Assembly: GCF_011682145.1 (NCBI RefSeq)
Contig: NZ_WHJH01000009.1
Coordinates: 91,454 to 155,453 of the forward strand
Source: Massilia mucilaginosa
GTDB lineage: Bacteria > Pseudomonadota > Gammaproteobacteria > Burkholderiales > Burkholderiaceae_D
Reading direction: 5' to 3'
DNA: 64,000 bases
Both the position numbers and the translations under genes were made by a program. The notes under the pieces are model-generated. The model ran no database searches, was not told where the DNA came from, and was given only the letters and a program-made list of their open reading frames with translations. Shown here in pieces: positions 1-8,107 of this stretch (its first letter is position 1; every line of letters begins with the position of its first letter).

Positions 1-272
1 CGTTCACATTTTGTCAACCCGATGATGACTCGCCAGACACGATGTTGCACGAAAACAACGTGATGCACCACATTGCGGCACGATTGTTTTAACAGCCTTC
101 GTGCTAATTAAGCGCCTGTGGCAAAATGGCCCAGAAGTTAATTGCCTGTTTCACAAGCTGTCACGAAACTGTCACGGGTAATGGCTGGGGCAAGCTGTTA
201 CTATCTTGTCCACGCTCGAAAAGTTGCGCAGCTATAAAGCTGCGGATATCACCCCCGAAAGGAAGAAAAACT

Positions 273-977
273 ATGAAAAAACTCGTCTCGCTCATGCTCG
301 CGGCCTCCGCGATTGCAGGCAGCGCACTGGCACAACAGTCGCCTCCGTTCGCTCCTGTAACCACCGACATCATGGCACCGAAGCCAAACAGCGCCTATGT
401 CCAGGATGCCCGTGGCGTGATCGCGCGCGATCCTTTCGGCCTGTGCTGGCGCACTGGCTACTGGACGCCGGCCGATGCCGTTCCAGGTTGCGACCTTCCC
501 CTGTGCGTCGAGCCGGCGAAACTGGAAAACGGCAAATGCGTCACGCCGCCAGTGGCCGTGGTACAGCCGCCGATCACCCCGGATGCCAAGCCAGCCCAGC
601 CTCCAACCCCAGTCGTGACATCGGAAAAAGTGAGTTTCTCCGCTGACGCGCTGTTCGACTTCGACAAGTCGGTCCTGAAAGCCGAAGGCAAGAGCAAGCT
701 GGACGACCTGAGCTCGAAACTGCAAGGCGTGAACCTGGAAGTCATCATCGCTGTCGGCCACACCGACGCGGTCGGTACCGATGCGTACAACCAGAAGCTG
801 TCGATCCGCCGCGCCGAAGCTGTCAAGGCTTACCTGCAAGCCAAAGGCATCGAAGCGAACCGCATCTACACCGAAGGCAAGGGCGAAACGCAGCCAGTGG
901 CAGACAACAAGTCCGCTGAAGGCCGCGCCAAGAACCGCCGCGTTGAAGTTGAAGTCGTCGGCACCCGCGCCAAGTAA
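273..977 (+). CDS. OmpA-family outer-membrane protein
   Basis: The product is a 234-aa secreted protein that should anchor the outer membrane to peptidoglycan. The start at 273 gives a lysine-rich signal peptide ending in GSALA and has a GGAAG ribosome site at 261; the longer upstream reading frame has no such features. Residues about 115-230 form an OmpA C-terminal domain with the FDFDKSVL strand, the GHTDAVGTDAYN peptidoglycan-binding loop and the closing NRRVEVEV strand. The N-terminal third is short, with paired Cys residues (GLCW, GCDLPLC), too small for the eight-strand barrel of classical OmpA. Gene adjacency to ubiG a short way downstream is common in related betaproteobacteria. Family is sure; exact barrel status is inferred. 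Confidence 0.93.
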   Translation: MKKLVSLMLAASAIAGSALAQQSPPFAPVTTDIMAPKPNSAYVQDARGVIARDPFGLCWRTGYWTPADAVPGCDLPLCVEPAKLENGKCVTPPVAVVQPPITPDAKPAQPPTPVVTSEKVSFSADALFDFDKSVLKAEGKSKLDDLSSKLQGVNLEVIIAVGHTDAVGTDAYNQKLSIRRAEAVKAYLQAKGIEANRIYTEGKGETQPVADNKSAEGRAKNRRVEVEVVGTRAK

Positions 978-1053
978 GCTGCGCGCCTGACAGATTGTTC
1001 GCCCCGGCCGCTCGGCCGGGCGGGCAAGCTGACTGGGACGACGATGCATCGTC

Positions 1054-1086
1054 AAAAAAACACCCCTCGCGCAGGGGTGTTTTTTT
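1054..1086. terminator. Bidirectional intrinsic terminator
   Basis: A 7-bp stem (CACCCCT/AGGGGTG) is flanked by seven A on the left and seven T on the right, so it can stop the OmpA transcript rightwards and the GST transcript leftwards. Confidence 0.9.
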
Positions 1087-1118
1087 GCCCGCTCGCTGCG
1101 CAGCGGCAGCGGCGATCC

Positions 1119-1739
1119 TCAGCCCTGCGCGCCGGGCACGGCGAGTCCTTCCGCCAGCAGTGCCTGCCGCACCGCCGCGCGCGCCGCCACCCGCGCCATG
1201 TACGCCTTCAATGCCGGCACGGCGTCGAGCCCGATGCCGAAGTCGGTGGCCCAGCGGGTCACGGCGAACACATACGCATCCGCCACTGAAAACCGCGGCC
1301 CCAGGAGAAAGGCGCGGCCATCGGCCAGCAGGCTGTCGAGATAGCCCAGTTTTGCGATCACCGGACGCTGCGCATCGACGCGCCCGGCGCCCTCGGCCAG
1401 GTAAAACAGCGGCGTATACGCCTTGGCATAATCGGACGACACATAATTCAATATCTCGTGCAGGCGGGCGCGCTCCAGGGTGCCGCCGGGCGGCGCCAGC
1501 GCGGGCGCGTGCCGCTCGGCCAGATACTGCAGCACCGCCACGCCCTCGGTCAGCACCACCCCATCGCCGATGTCGATGGCCGGCACGCCGCCCTTCGGGT
1601 TGATGGCATAGTAATCGGCGCCGTCGGCCAGCCGATGCCGGCGCAGGTCGACCTTGATCAATTGGTGAGGCACACCCGCCTCGCACAGCACGATATGCGG
1701 CGCCAGCGAGCAAGCGCCAGGGGAATAATACAGCTTCAT
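1119..1739 (-). CDS. Glutathione S-transferase
   Basis: The 206-aa product is a cytosolic glutathione S-transferase, beta-class-like. The N-terminal thioredoxin fold starts MKLYYSPGACSLAPHI, where Cys at residue 10 is the position that binds glutathione in bacterial beta GSTs, followed by the NPKGGVPAI cis-proline loop and the LTEGVAVLQYL segment. The C-terminal helical domain contains FSVADAYVFAV, the usual N-capping box. The start at 1739 has AAAGGA upstream; an in-frame extension to 1796 would run into the shared promoter region. It is divergent from an HxlR regulator, with repeated GGTTACC-type sequences between them, suggesting control by that regulator and a role in electrophile or aldehyde stress (inference). 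Confidence 0.93.
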   Translation of the reverse strand: MKLYYSPGACSLAPHIVLCEAGVPHQLIKVDLRRHRLADGADYYAINPKGGVPAIDIGDGVVLTEGVAVLQYLAERHAPALAPPGGTLERARLHEILNYVSSDYAKAYTPLFYLAEGAGRVDAQRPVIAKLGYLDSLLADGRAFLLGPRFSVADAYVFAVTRWATDFGIGLDAVPALKAYMARVAARAAVRQALLAEGLAVPGAQG

Positions 1740-1787
1740 CAGGACGATCCTTTCGGTGCAGAAGAAGATCCGTATAATAGCCGCCAT

Positions 1788-1849
1788 GGTTACCAAAGGA
1801 TACCAAGTAACCCAAGGTAAGAAGAAGAATCCGGTTTCCGTTTGGTAAC
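1788..1849. promoter_or_regulatory. Candidate HxlR operator between GST and regulator
   Basis: Between the divergent genes, GGTTAC (1788) and GTAACC (1807) form an inverted repeat, GGTTACCAAA and GGATACCAAG are consecutive 10-bp direct repeats, and TTGGTAAC (1842-1849) is the reverse complement of GTTACCAA (1789-1796). Such spaced GTTAC/GTAAC halves fit a dimeric winged-helix regulator. A TATAAT box lies at 1773-1778. Binding by the neighbouring HxlR protein is inferred. Confidence 0.6.
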
Positions 1850-1890
1850 TAAGTCACCGCACGGTAAGCCACTGATGGGGAGCGGTCGCG

Positions 1891-2286
1891 ATGGCCTTAA
1901 AGATGCGCAAGAGTAAAGTCGTCATGCCGATACCGCGCTGCGCGGTGGGCACCTGCATGTGGCTGCTGGGCGGCGCATGGACCCCGACCCTGCTGTGGAA
2001 CCTGAGCGGCGGTGCGCGCCGTTTCGGCGAGCTGCGCGCCGACATTCCCGGCATTTCCGCCAAGGTCCTGTCGGGCCGGCTGAAAGACCTGGAAGAGAAA
2101 GGCGTTGTCATCCGCACCCTGATGGCCACCTCGCCGCCCTCGGCCGAATACAGCCTGTCCGTGCTGGGGCGCGAACTGCTTCCGGCCATCAACGAAATCG
2201 CCCGCATCGGCGAACGGCTCAAGGTGGAGCAGGAGAGCGGCAAGATCAGCATCGACGCGAGCGCTGCCGGGAAGGGTCATGACTGA
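1891..2286 (+). CDS. HxlR-family transcriptional regulator
   Basis: The 131-aa product is a single winged-helix DNA-binding protein of the HxlR family. Visible family features are the [20 protein letters not shown] helix after a basic N-terminus, the [27 protein letters not shown] recognition region (residues about 48-75) and the wing ending in [13 protein letters not shown]. Cys residues at about 17 and 22 are placed where thiol-sensing members of the family have their reactive cysteine. It is transcribed away from the glutathione S-transferase gene and probably controls both itself and that gene. The inducer cannot be read from sequence. Confidence 0.92.
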   Translation: MALKMRKSKVVMPIPRCAVGTCMWLLGGAWTPTLLWNLSGGARRFGELRADIPGISAKVLSGRLKDLEEKGVVIRTLMATSPPSAEYSLSVLGRELLPAINEIARIGERLKVEQESGKISIDASAAGKGHD

Positions 2287-2354
2287 GGGCGGCGGCGGGA
2301 TTTTTTTGTGCATGCGTCCGTCGCATTCCCCGATTTCCCGCTATTATTCCGCGT

Positions 2355-3050
2355 ATGAATGCCGATCCTCTAGAAATCCAGAAATTTAGCGAACTTGCCC
2401 ACCGCTGGTGGGACCCGACGTCCGAGTTCAAGCCCTTGCACGAGATCAACCCGCTGCGCCTCGAATGGATCAACGCCCGCGCCGCGCTATCCGGCAAGAA
2501 AGTGATCGACATCGGCTGCGGTGGCGGCATCCTGACCGAATCGATGGCGCGCAAAGGCGCCGACGCCACCGGCATCGACCTGTCCGACAAAGCGCTCAAG
2601 GTCGCCGACCTGCACAGTCTCGAATCCGGGGTGCAGGTGCGTTACGAACTGATCGCCGCCGAAGACATGGCCGCGCGCGAAGCGGGCCAATACGACGTCG
2701 TCACCTGCATGGAAATGCTCGAGCACGTGCCCGATCCGGGCGCCATCGTGAAAGCCGCCGCGACCCTGGTCAAGCCGGGCGGGCATGTGTTTTTCTCGAC
2801 CATCAACCGCAATCCGAAGGCCTATCTATACGCCGTGGTCGGGGCCGAATACCTGCTGCGCATGCTGCCCAAGGGCACCCATGACTACGGCAAATTCATC
2901 ACCCCGTCCGAACTGGCGCAATTCGTGCGCGCGGCCGGTCTCCAGGTAGACGGCCTCAAGGGCATGACCTACAATCCGCTGACCAAGATCTACTCCCTGA
3001 ACCAGGACACCAGCGTCAACTACCTGCTTGCCTGCAGCCGCCCCCTGTAA
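2355..3050 (+). CDS. ubiG: Ubiquinone biosynthesis O-methyltransferase UbiG
   Basis: UbiG carries out the two SAM-dependent O-methylations of ubiquinone biosynthesis. The 231-aa product has the family's full length and its N-terminal signature ([19 protein letters not shown]), SAM motif I as DIGCGGGIL near residue 52, motif II around [12 protein letters not shown], and the [12 protein letters not shown] segment that is diagnostic of UbiG. The phosphatase gene follows after 28 bp and is probably cotranscribed. No anomalies are visible. Confidence 0.97.
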   Translation: MNADPLEIQKFSELAHRWWDPTSEFKPLHEINPLRLEWINARAALSGKKVIDIGCGGGILTESMARKGADATGIDLSDKALKVADLHSLESGVQVRYELIAAEDMAAREAGQYDVVTCMEMLEHVPDPGAIVKAAATLVKPGGHVFFSTINRNPKAYLYAVVGAEYLLRMLPKGTHDYGKFITPSELAQFVRAAGLQVDGLKGMTYNPLTKIYSLNQDTSVNYLLACSRPL

Positions 3051-3078
3051 AGCCCTCCTCGACCGCCGAGCCGCCGCC

Positions 3079-3786
3079 ATGACCTTCCCCCCTTCCCCAG
3101 CGGCGCCGCGCGCCGTCCTGTTCGACCTCGACGGCACCCTGGCCGACACCGCGCCCGACCTCGCGGCGGCGGTCAACCGCCTGCGCGCCGACCGCGGCCT
3201 CGAGCCGACTCCGTACGCCCTGCTGCGCCCGACCGCCTCGGCCGGCGCGCGCGGCATGATCGGCGCCGCCTTCGGCCTTGCGCCAGGCGATGCCGGCTAC
3301 GAAGCCTTGCGGGTGAAATGGTTCGACTACTACCAGGCCGACATGGCATCGCACAGCACCCTGTTCGGCGGCGTGCCCGAACTGCTCGCCGGCATCGGCG
3401 AGGCCGGCATGGCGTGGGGCATCGTCACCAACAAACCGGCGCGCTTCACCGACCCCTTGATTCCCCTGATCGGGCTCGCGCACGCCGGCTGCATCGTTTC
3501 CGGCGACACCACAGCGCACGCCAAGCCGCACCCGTCGCCGCTGCTCGAAGGCGCGCGCCGGCTCGGCATGGCGCCGGAACAGTGCTGGTATGTGGGAGAC
3601 GACTTGCGCGACATCGAAGCCGGGCGCGCGGCCGGCATGGTCACCGTCGCCTGTGCCTGGGGCTACTGCGGCGCGGTCGAGCAGACCCAATGGGGCGCCG
3701 ACTACCTGCTCGACACGCCGCAGGATCTGCTGGAATTGCTGCGCACAACGGTTGCTGCCACGACGCCGGCGGCACTGGTGGCGTAA
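3079..3786 (+). CDS. HAD phosphatase, MupP/Gph type
   Basis: This 235-aa haloacid-dehalogenase phosphatase has motif I FDLDGTL (nucleophile Asp16, acid/base Asp18), motif II around VTNKP, motif III Lys in HAKPHP and motif IV GDDLRDIEAGRAAGM. It is usually annotated phosphoglycolate phosphatase (gph), but in Pseudomonas and related bacteria the homologue directly after ubiG is MupP, the N-acetylmuramic acid 6-phosphate phosphatase of a cell-wall recycling route. Gene order here, ubiG then phosphatase, favours MupP; sequence alone does not separate the two. The start at 3079 is chosen because it places the DLDGT motif near the N-terminus; an in-frame start at 3028 would overlap ubiG. Confidence 0.85.
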   Translation: MTFPPSPAAPRAVLFDLDGTLADTAPDLAAAVNRLRADRGLEPTPYALLRPTASAGARGMIGAAFGLAPGDAGYEALRVKWFDYYQADMASHSTLFGGVPELLAGIGEAGMAWGIVTNKPARFTDPLIPLIGLAHAGCIVSGDTTAHAKPHPSPLLEGARRLGMAPEQCWYVGDDLRDIEAGRAAGMVTVACAWGYCGAVEQTQWGADYLLDTPQDLLELLRTTVAATTPAALVA

Positions 3787-3846
3787 AGCGCGGCGGCCGG
3801 CGGGCTGTTTCGTCCTGACGGGTGTCGCCGCACGCCGCCAAAACAA

Positions 3847-3885
3847 AACGCCTGGCCCCGCTTTTTCAAGCAGCGGCCAGGCGTT
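3847..3885. terminator. Hairpin terminator between convergent genes
   Basis: An 11-bp perfect stem AACGCCTGGCC/GGCCAGGCGTT lies between the phosphatase gene and the convergent TonB-like gene. The U-tract is weak on both sides, but position and stem strength fit a shared terminator. Confidence 0.7.
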
Positions 3886-3941
3886 ATTGATTCCACGAGA
3901 GACGATGCGCCCTTACTGGCGCATGGTCCGGCGCTGATCGA

Positions 3942-4289
3942 TCAGCTCAGGGTCCAGTTGTATTCCACTTTGGTCCAGGTGCTGTCAGGACGGCCGTCTT
4001 TGCTGCCCGGCTTGAATTTGCAGGCGCTGATGGCGCTCATTGCAGCCTTGTCCAGGCTCTTGAAACCGCTGGTCTTGTCCAGTTTCGCTTCCAGCACTTT
4101 GCCTTCGGCCGACACCAGGAAAGCCATGCTGACCACGCCCTGCTCTTCGTTCATCAACGATGCTTTAGGATAGTCGGCCTTGCAGCTTTTGGCGTCGAAC
4201 ACCGCTGGTACGTCAGCTGCGAATGCCACGTTGGCGCTGGCTGCTACGATCAGTGCTGCGCAAAGGCGGAAGGTCGTCTTGGTCATCAT
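3942..4289 (-). CDS. Periplasmic TonB C-terminal-domain protein
   Basis: A 115-aa protein with a cleavable signal peptide ending NVAFA and then a single TonB C-terminal fold (ASLMNEEQGVVSMAFLVSAEGKVLEAKLDKTSGFKSLDKAAMSAI, split here only by description). Unlike TonB it has no membrane anchor and no proline-rich linker, so it cannot itself transmit proton-motive force. Two conserved Cys (KSCKADYP and SACKF) could form a disulfide. Small free TonB-C proteins of this kind are common in Oxalobacteraceae and their role is unknown. Start codons at 4289 and 4286 are both possible behind AGGAG. Confidence 0.85.
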   Translation of the reverse strand: MMTKTTFRLCAALIVAASANVAFAADVPAVFDAKSCKADYPKASLMNEEQGVVSMAFLVSAEGKVLEAKLDKTSGFKSLDKAAMSAISACKFKPGSKDGRPDSTWTKVEYNWTLS

Positions 4290-4493
4290 GATGCTGTTCT
4301 CCTGGAGATGGGTTAGAGGGTTTGACTTGACTGCGAAGCCATCGTCACAGCCAAGAGAATAGCTGCAAAAGTTCCATGTGGCAATTTATTTGATGCGTTT
4401 AAGCAATTTTGTTTTCTTTTGTGGTCATTTTTTGACAGGTTAGCCACGAGTTTTGGCTTGACACGAGAGTGGCACAGTGATGTGGATTTGAGG

Positions 4494-4499
4494 TACAAT
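4494..4499 (+). promoter_or_regulatory. Candidate -10 box of ssrA
   Basis: TACAAT ends 11 nt before the tmRNA 5' end at 4511. The matching -35 position is poor (around TGGCAC, 4470-4475); a TTGACA at 4458-4463 is too far away for normal spacing. Confidence 0.5.
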
Positions 4500-4510
4500 G
4501 GCTGTTCTGT

Positions 4511-4870
4511 GGGGGCGACCTGGTTTCGACGTGGGTTGCAAAGCAGCGCAGGGCATACCGAGGGCGGGCTACCTCGTAAATACAACCTGAAAAACTTAAC
4601 TGCAAACGATAACTCGTACGCACTCGCAGCTTAATTGCTGCTAGCTCTAGAACACCTCGTCCCTGGGGTGGGCCGTCAAAAGCTCTAGAGTCATTTACAG
4701 GGACTCGTCTTGAACTGGGTTACTTAGTTCCGGACTAAATAATAGGTAACTCGCTTGTACACAGCGTGCACGTCCGCGTTGTACCGGTTAAATTAAATGG
4801 CAGTGCTAAGTATGTAGAACTGTCTGTAGAGTGCTTGCGGACGCGGGTTCGATTCCCGCCGCCTCCACCA
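4511..4870 (+). ncRNA. ssrA: tmRNA (transfer-messenger RNA)
   Basis: The 360-nt RNA rescues stalled ribosomes. Its 5' end GGGGGCGACCTGGTTTCGACG and 3' end ...GTTCGATTCCCGCCGCCTCCACCA pair as a 7-bp tRNA-like acceptor (GGGGGCG with CGCCTCC, counting one G-U), and the T-loop TTCGATTC is intact. The reading frame resumes at GCA 4602 and encodes ANDNSYALAA followed by TAA at 4632-4634, so the full tag is AANDNSYALAA including the charged Ala. The gene is one-piece, not permuted. The tag has Ser-Tyr where many betaproteobacteria have Glu-Asn-Tyr; the ALAA degradation signal is kept. Confidence 0.98.
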
Positions 4871-4879
4871 TAGCATCCT

Positions 4880-4908
4880 AAAAAACCGCCCACTGGGCGG
4901 TTTTTTTT
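4880..4908 (+). terminator. ssrA terminator
   Basis: CCGCCC/GGGCGG stem with a 4-nt loop region, preceded by A-run and followed by eight T, starting 10 nt after the CCA end of tmRNA. Confidence 0.93.
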
Positions 4909-4918
4909 CGCTTGCGCC

Positions 4919-4945
4919 AGCGGGCGGCGGGAATCGAAGCCGCGG
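4919..4945 (-). repeat. Inverted imperfect copy of the tmRNA 3' end
   Basis: The stretch GGCGGCGGGAATCGAAGCCG on the plus strand is the reverse complement of the tmRNA T-arm and acceptor (CGGGTTCGATTCCCGCCGCC) with one base changed in the core. It sits about 50 bp after the true 3' end in opposite orientation. It lacks the CCTCCACCA end, so it is not a tRNA gene. It may be a scar of an element that used ssrA as attachment site. Confidence 0.65.
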
Positions 4946-4968
4946 GACGCGGGGCGTAGTGGGGAATT

Positions 4969-5143
4969 CGCCGGGCATGCCCGGCGCCCACGAAGCGACT
5001 TGCGCTTGCAAGCGCAAGGCTCTCCGATTCCCTGACTAGAGGGAAATCGCTGCGCGATTTCTTGCCTTTCGCCTCTGCCCGTCCGAAAAATCGCCCGAAG
5101 GGCGATTTTTTCCTCAGTGAATCATGATCTCTAGAATCACTGA
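4969..5143. repeat. Cluster of palindromes and hairpins after ssrA
   Basis: In order: an 18-bp perfect palindrome CGCCGGGCATGCCCGGCG (4969-4986), a 20-bp perfect palindrome centred at 5008.5 (CTTGCGCTTG and its complement, 4999-5018), a GAAATCGC/GCGATTTC hairpin (5043-5061), a terminator-like hairpin AAAAATCGCCC/GGGCGATTTTT (5086-5110), and TCAGTGA/TCACTGA arms (5114-5143). No protein or RNA family was recognised. Confidence 0.75.
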
Positions 5144-5264
5144 GCCATCAGAAAACCAAACCGAGAACTCCGGCGATTCTGTCGCGGCGGGCGTGTGCTC
5201 GCCTCTCGGTCAGCAACCCAAGCGAAACACCTTCGGCGCCCATAGCCCCACCGCGACCAAGCCC

Positions 5265-5795
5265 TCACCCTCCCCGCAACTTCTCAAGTATCGTCAAATC
5301 ATAAGCGGCCCGCTCAAGCGGCCTGCTCAGCGGCGAGTCCTCGATTTCAAACGCGGGCATCTGCATCGGCGAATTGGGAAGATGTGGAGGACTCGTGTGA
5401 TAAATCAGCCACTGCTTCGGATAGTCCTGAGAGCGCGCCATCTTAAAGCCGGAGCCAACAACCATTACGGTTTCCGGCGCCACGCCGCGCCCGCATGAGG
5501 AGATCCCCGAGTCGATCACAAACGTATCCCCGGCCTTCAAGGTTCCCTTGAACACCCGGTCGACCCGAAACCTGGCGCGCTCGAATTTCATCTTGAAGTC
5601 CGGATAAGGCGGCTTGGCTTCATGCACCATTTTCACGTCGATCACGGTAGCCGCCACGACAAACTGCGCGCCATCAAAATTGGACTTCACCCGGCGCGGT
5701 GTCTCCGCCCAAAACTCAGCTGCCAGGGGCTGGCAAGCCATCGCGCCGGGCGCGGCAAACTGGGAGGCAATCAAACAAGCTAAAACGATTCGCAT
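5265..5795 (-). CDS. Secreted protein, possibly NTR/TIMP-like fold
   Basis: A 176-aa hypothetical protein with a signal peptide (MRIVLACLIASQFAAPGAMA) that would start the mature chain at or next to Cys21. The pattern FVVAATVIDVK, then FRVDRVFKGTLKAGDTFVI, then SSCGRG and a VMVVG strand resembles the OB-fold netrin/TIMP-like domain of bacterial secreted proteins, where paired Cys are typical. This is a pattern match only. The ribosome site before 5795 is weak. It stands alone downstream of ssrA, a usual place for acquired DNA. Confidence 0.7.
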   Translation of the reverse strand: MRIVLACLIASQFAAPGAMACQPLAAEFWAETPRRVKSNFDGAQFVVAATVIDVKMVHEAKPPYPDFKMKFERARFRVDRVFKGTLKAGDTFVIDSGISSCGRGVAPETVMVVGSGFKMARSQDYPKQWLIYHTSPPHLPNSPMQMPAFEIEDSPLSRPLERAAYDLTILEKLRGG

Positions 5796-6115
5796 CGGCT
5801 GCGGCTCTATAAAGGAGATTCAAAATGGGCGAGAAAGCGATCAAGCCAGTAGATATTGCCAACAGCAATGCAATCAACTGTTTGCAGCACAACGCCATGT
5901 GGCATCGCCATCAACTTATCCTATTTTTACCAAAACGACAACAAGCGCAGTCCCGCGTCCGAATCGTAACGTCAATAATTATTCAATTTTTGCCCCCGGC
6001 ATCTGTGCTGAGCGACGGTGCCTTGGATTCCCGCCTGCGCGGGAAGTCATTTCTGCCAATGACAGGAATGACGGAGCTTCAGCCAGCGGCCTTCACATCC
6101 AGACCGGCTCCAAGC
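5796..6115. other. Intergenic stretch with dRS3-like hairpin
   Basis: No convincing gene. ATTCCCGCCTGCGCGGGAA at 6027-6045 is nearly the Neisseria dRS3 inverted repeat (ATTCCC-N8-GGGAAT), followed by GTCATT/AATGAC arms. A 121-codon frame starting at 5825 has a good Shine-Dalgarno (AAAGGAG) but translates this repeat and then the opposite strand of the kinase pseudogene, so it is not called. Confidence 0.6.
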
Positions 6116-7917
6116 TCAACCCCTGAGCAGTATCTTTGTCAGCGCAGCGATATCCACCGGCTTCACCAGATGATGATCGAAGCCCGATGACTTGGCCAGC
6201 AAACGATCCTGTTCCTTGCCATACCCGGTCAGCGCGATCAGCTTGGCGGTATGCCTGCCAGGGGTAGCGCGCAGGCGGCGCGCCAGTTCGTAGCCATCCA
6301 TCCCCAGCAAACCGATATCGAGGATAAACACATCGACCGGCTCCCGCGCCGCCAGGCGCAGGCCAGCGTCCCCATCGCCGACCACGCGCACCTGATACCC
6401 CTGGGCGCCGATCAGCGCCGCCAGCGACTGCGCGCCGTCGGCGGTTATCGTCGACAATCATCACCCTCGGCAAGCTTGCCCCATGCAAAGGCGCAGCCTC
6501 AACGGCGCCAGCCAGCGCGCCGTCCTGCGCCGACGAGACAGCGCCCGGATCACCCCCGCCCGCCACCTCCAACAACGGCAAGCGGACAACAAAACTCGAA
6601 CCCCTGCCGAGCCCATCACTGATCGCCTGCACGCTGCCCTGATGCAGCTCGACGATGCGCTTGACCAGCGCCAGCCCGACGCCCAGGCCGCCCTGGATGC
6701 GGTCGGGTGTGCGCTCTGCCTGGATAAACAAGTCGAACACATGCGGCAGCAGGCCGGCGTCGATCCCGATGCCATTGTCGGTGACCGTGATGCACGCCGC
6801 CCCGTCCTGCATCTGCAGGGACAAGGCGATCTACCCGCCCGGCGCCGTGTACTTGGCGGCATTGTTAAGCAGATTGACGATCGCCTGCACCAGGCGCGTC
6901 TTGTCGCCCTGCGCGAACAGGTGCTCCGGCGGCAGCGCCACCGTCAAATGATGCCTGCGCGCCTCGATGCCCGGGCGCGCCTGCTCGACCGCGCTGTGCA
7001 GCGCCGCATGCAGATCGATCACCACGCGCTCGATCTGCACCAGGCCGCTGGTCACGCGCGACACATCGAGCAGATCATCGACCAGATTGGTCAGATGGCC
7101 GACCTGGCGCAAGATGATCTCGCCCGATTTTTGCACGCGCTGCGGATCGGACTTGCCCAGGATGAGCAGCTGGGCCGCGCTGCTGATCGGCGCGAGCGGG
7201 TTGCGCAGCTCATGCGCCAGCATGGCCAGGAATTCATCCTTGCGCTGGCCGGCCTGGCGCAACGGCGGCGCCCGGCGCGGCGGCGCCCGGCGCGCACCAC
7301 TCGCGCACCCCGTCCAGGGTAGCGGCGGCATGGTCGACGGTAGCGTAGCCGACCCTGCCGGCGCCGAGCGCCTCGCCGAGGATGGCGGCCGCCGCGTCCG
7401 CGATATCGTCGACTGCCTTGAGATCGCGCAAGGCGTTGGCCAGCGCGGCCAGCACATCGCGCAGCGAGCCCTTGAGCGACACATCGGCGCCGCTCACTTC
7501 CTCGGCCGAGTGGATGATGTAAAGAAGCGTGCCATCGGCATGCAGGACCGGCATGTTGACCGGCTTCCAGTAGCGGGGCAGAAAGACGCTGCCGCCGGCT
7601 TCGATTGCCACGTCATAGCGTTGAATCTCCATCCTGTCCACGCAAGCGCCGGCAAGCACCCGTTGCAGCGATGCGCGCAGTTTGGCGACCCCGTCCGCAA
7701 GCGGATCCTGTGGATCGCCGGGAAACGCATCGAAAACATGCAAACCAAGAATATCCGACGCGACCCGCCCGACGATGCGCACATACGCCGCATTGGCCGC
7801 GAGCACGATCAGCGCCGCCGGCATGATGAGATAGGGCGTTGGAAGCGCCTGGAAGAATGGCCCGAAATCGAGCGGCGCCTGCCCGGCGTTGTGCGGGAAT
7901 ATCACGGGTTCATCCAT
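6116..7917 (-). pseudogene. Hybrid sensor histidine kinase, broken
   Basis: The three reading frames together spell a PAS-type sensor (from MDEPVIFPHN at 7917), a HisKA domain (KDEFLAMLAHELRNPLAPI, about 7150-7240), an HATPase domain (NLLNNAAKY, DNGIGID, GGLGVGLALV) and a C-terminal receiver with phospho-acceptor Asp in VFILDIGLLGMDGYELA. Three lesions split it: a frame change within 7240-7300, where a 15-bp unit is duplicated in tandem (7264-7293); an in-frame TAG at 6831-6833 in place of an expected CAG (Gln) before IALSLQMQDG; and a one-base shift at 6438-6443 just after VDDN of the receiver. Downstream frames remain well conserved, so decay is recent. Sequencing error could explain one lesion but hardly all three. 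Confidence 0.88.
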
Positions 7918-8047
7918 TCACAATCCACTTCCACATCGTGCGCTGAGGGTTTCTGTCCGGACGCCATTTTACCAATCATGCGCTGCCTGACGGGGACTGT
8001 TGGCAGTGCGCGATGCGCTCGCCCAACGCCGAGCCGCATCATCGCGC

Positions 8048-8092
8048 TTGACGTTTATGCGACGGATGTCACATAATGGTGGCATTCGTCGC
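8048..8092 (+). promoter_or_regulatory. blaI promoter and overlapping operator
   Basis: TTGACG (8048-8053) and CATAAT (8072-8077) are separated by 18 bp. A dyad GCGACGGATGTCAC (8059-8072) / GTGGCATTCGTCGC (8079-8092) with 6-bp spacer matches its complement at 12 of 14 positions and covers the -10 box. This is the layout expected for autorepression by a BlaI/MecI dimer. Confidence 0.85.
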
Positions 8093-8107
8093 ACCTTTAA
8101 AGATCCC

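Noticed and set aside
126..272. Upstream extension of the OmpA-domain gene
   Set aside because: The extension lacks a ribosome site and would bury the clear signal peptide starting at 273.
4919..4945. Possible tRNA gene next to ssrA
   Set aside because: Only T-arm-like sequence in inverse orientation; no anticodon or D arm and no CCA end.
5825..6190. 121-codon plus-strand frame with a good AAAGGAG ribosome site
   Set aside because: It translates the dRS3-like palindrome and then the antisense of the kinase receiver domain, has no family similarity and no codon bias.
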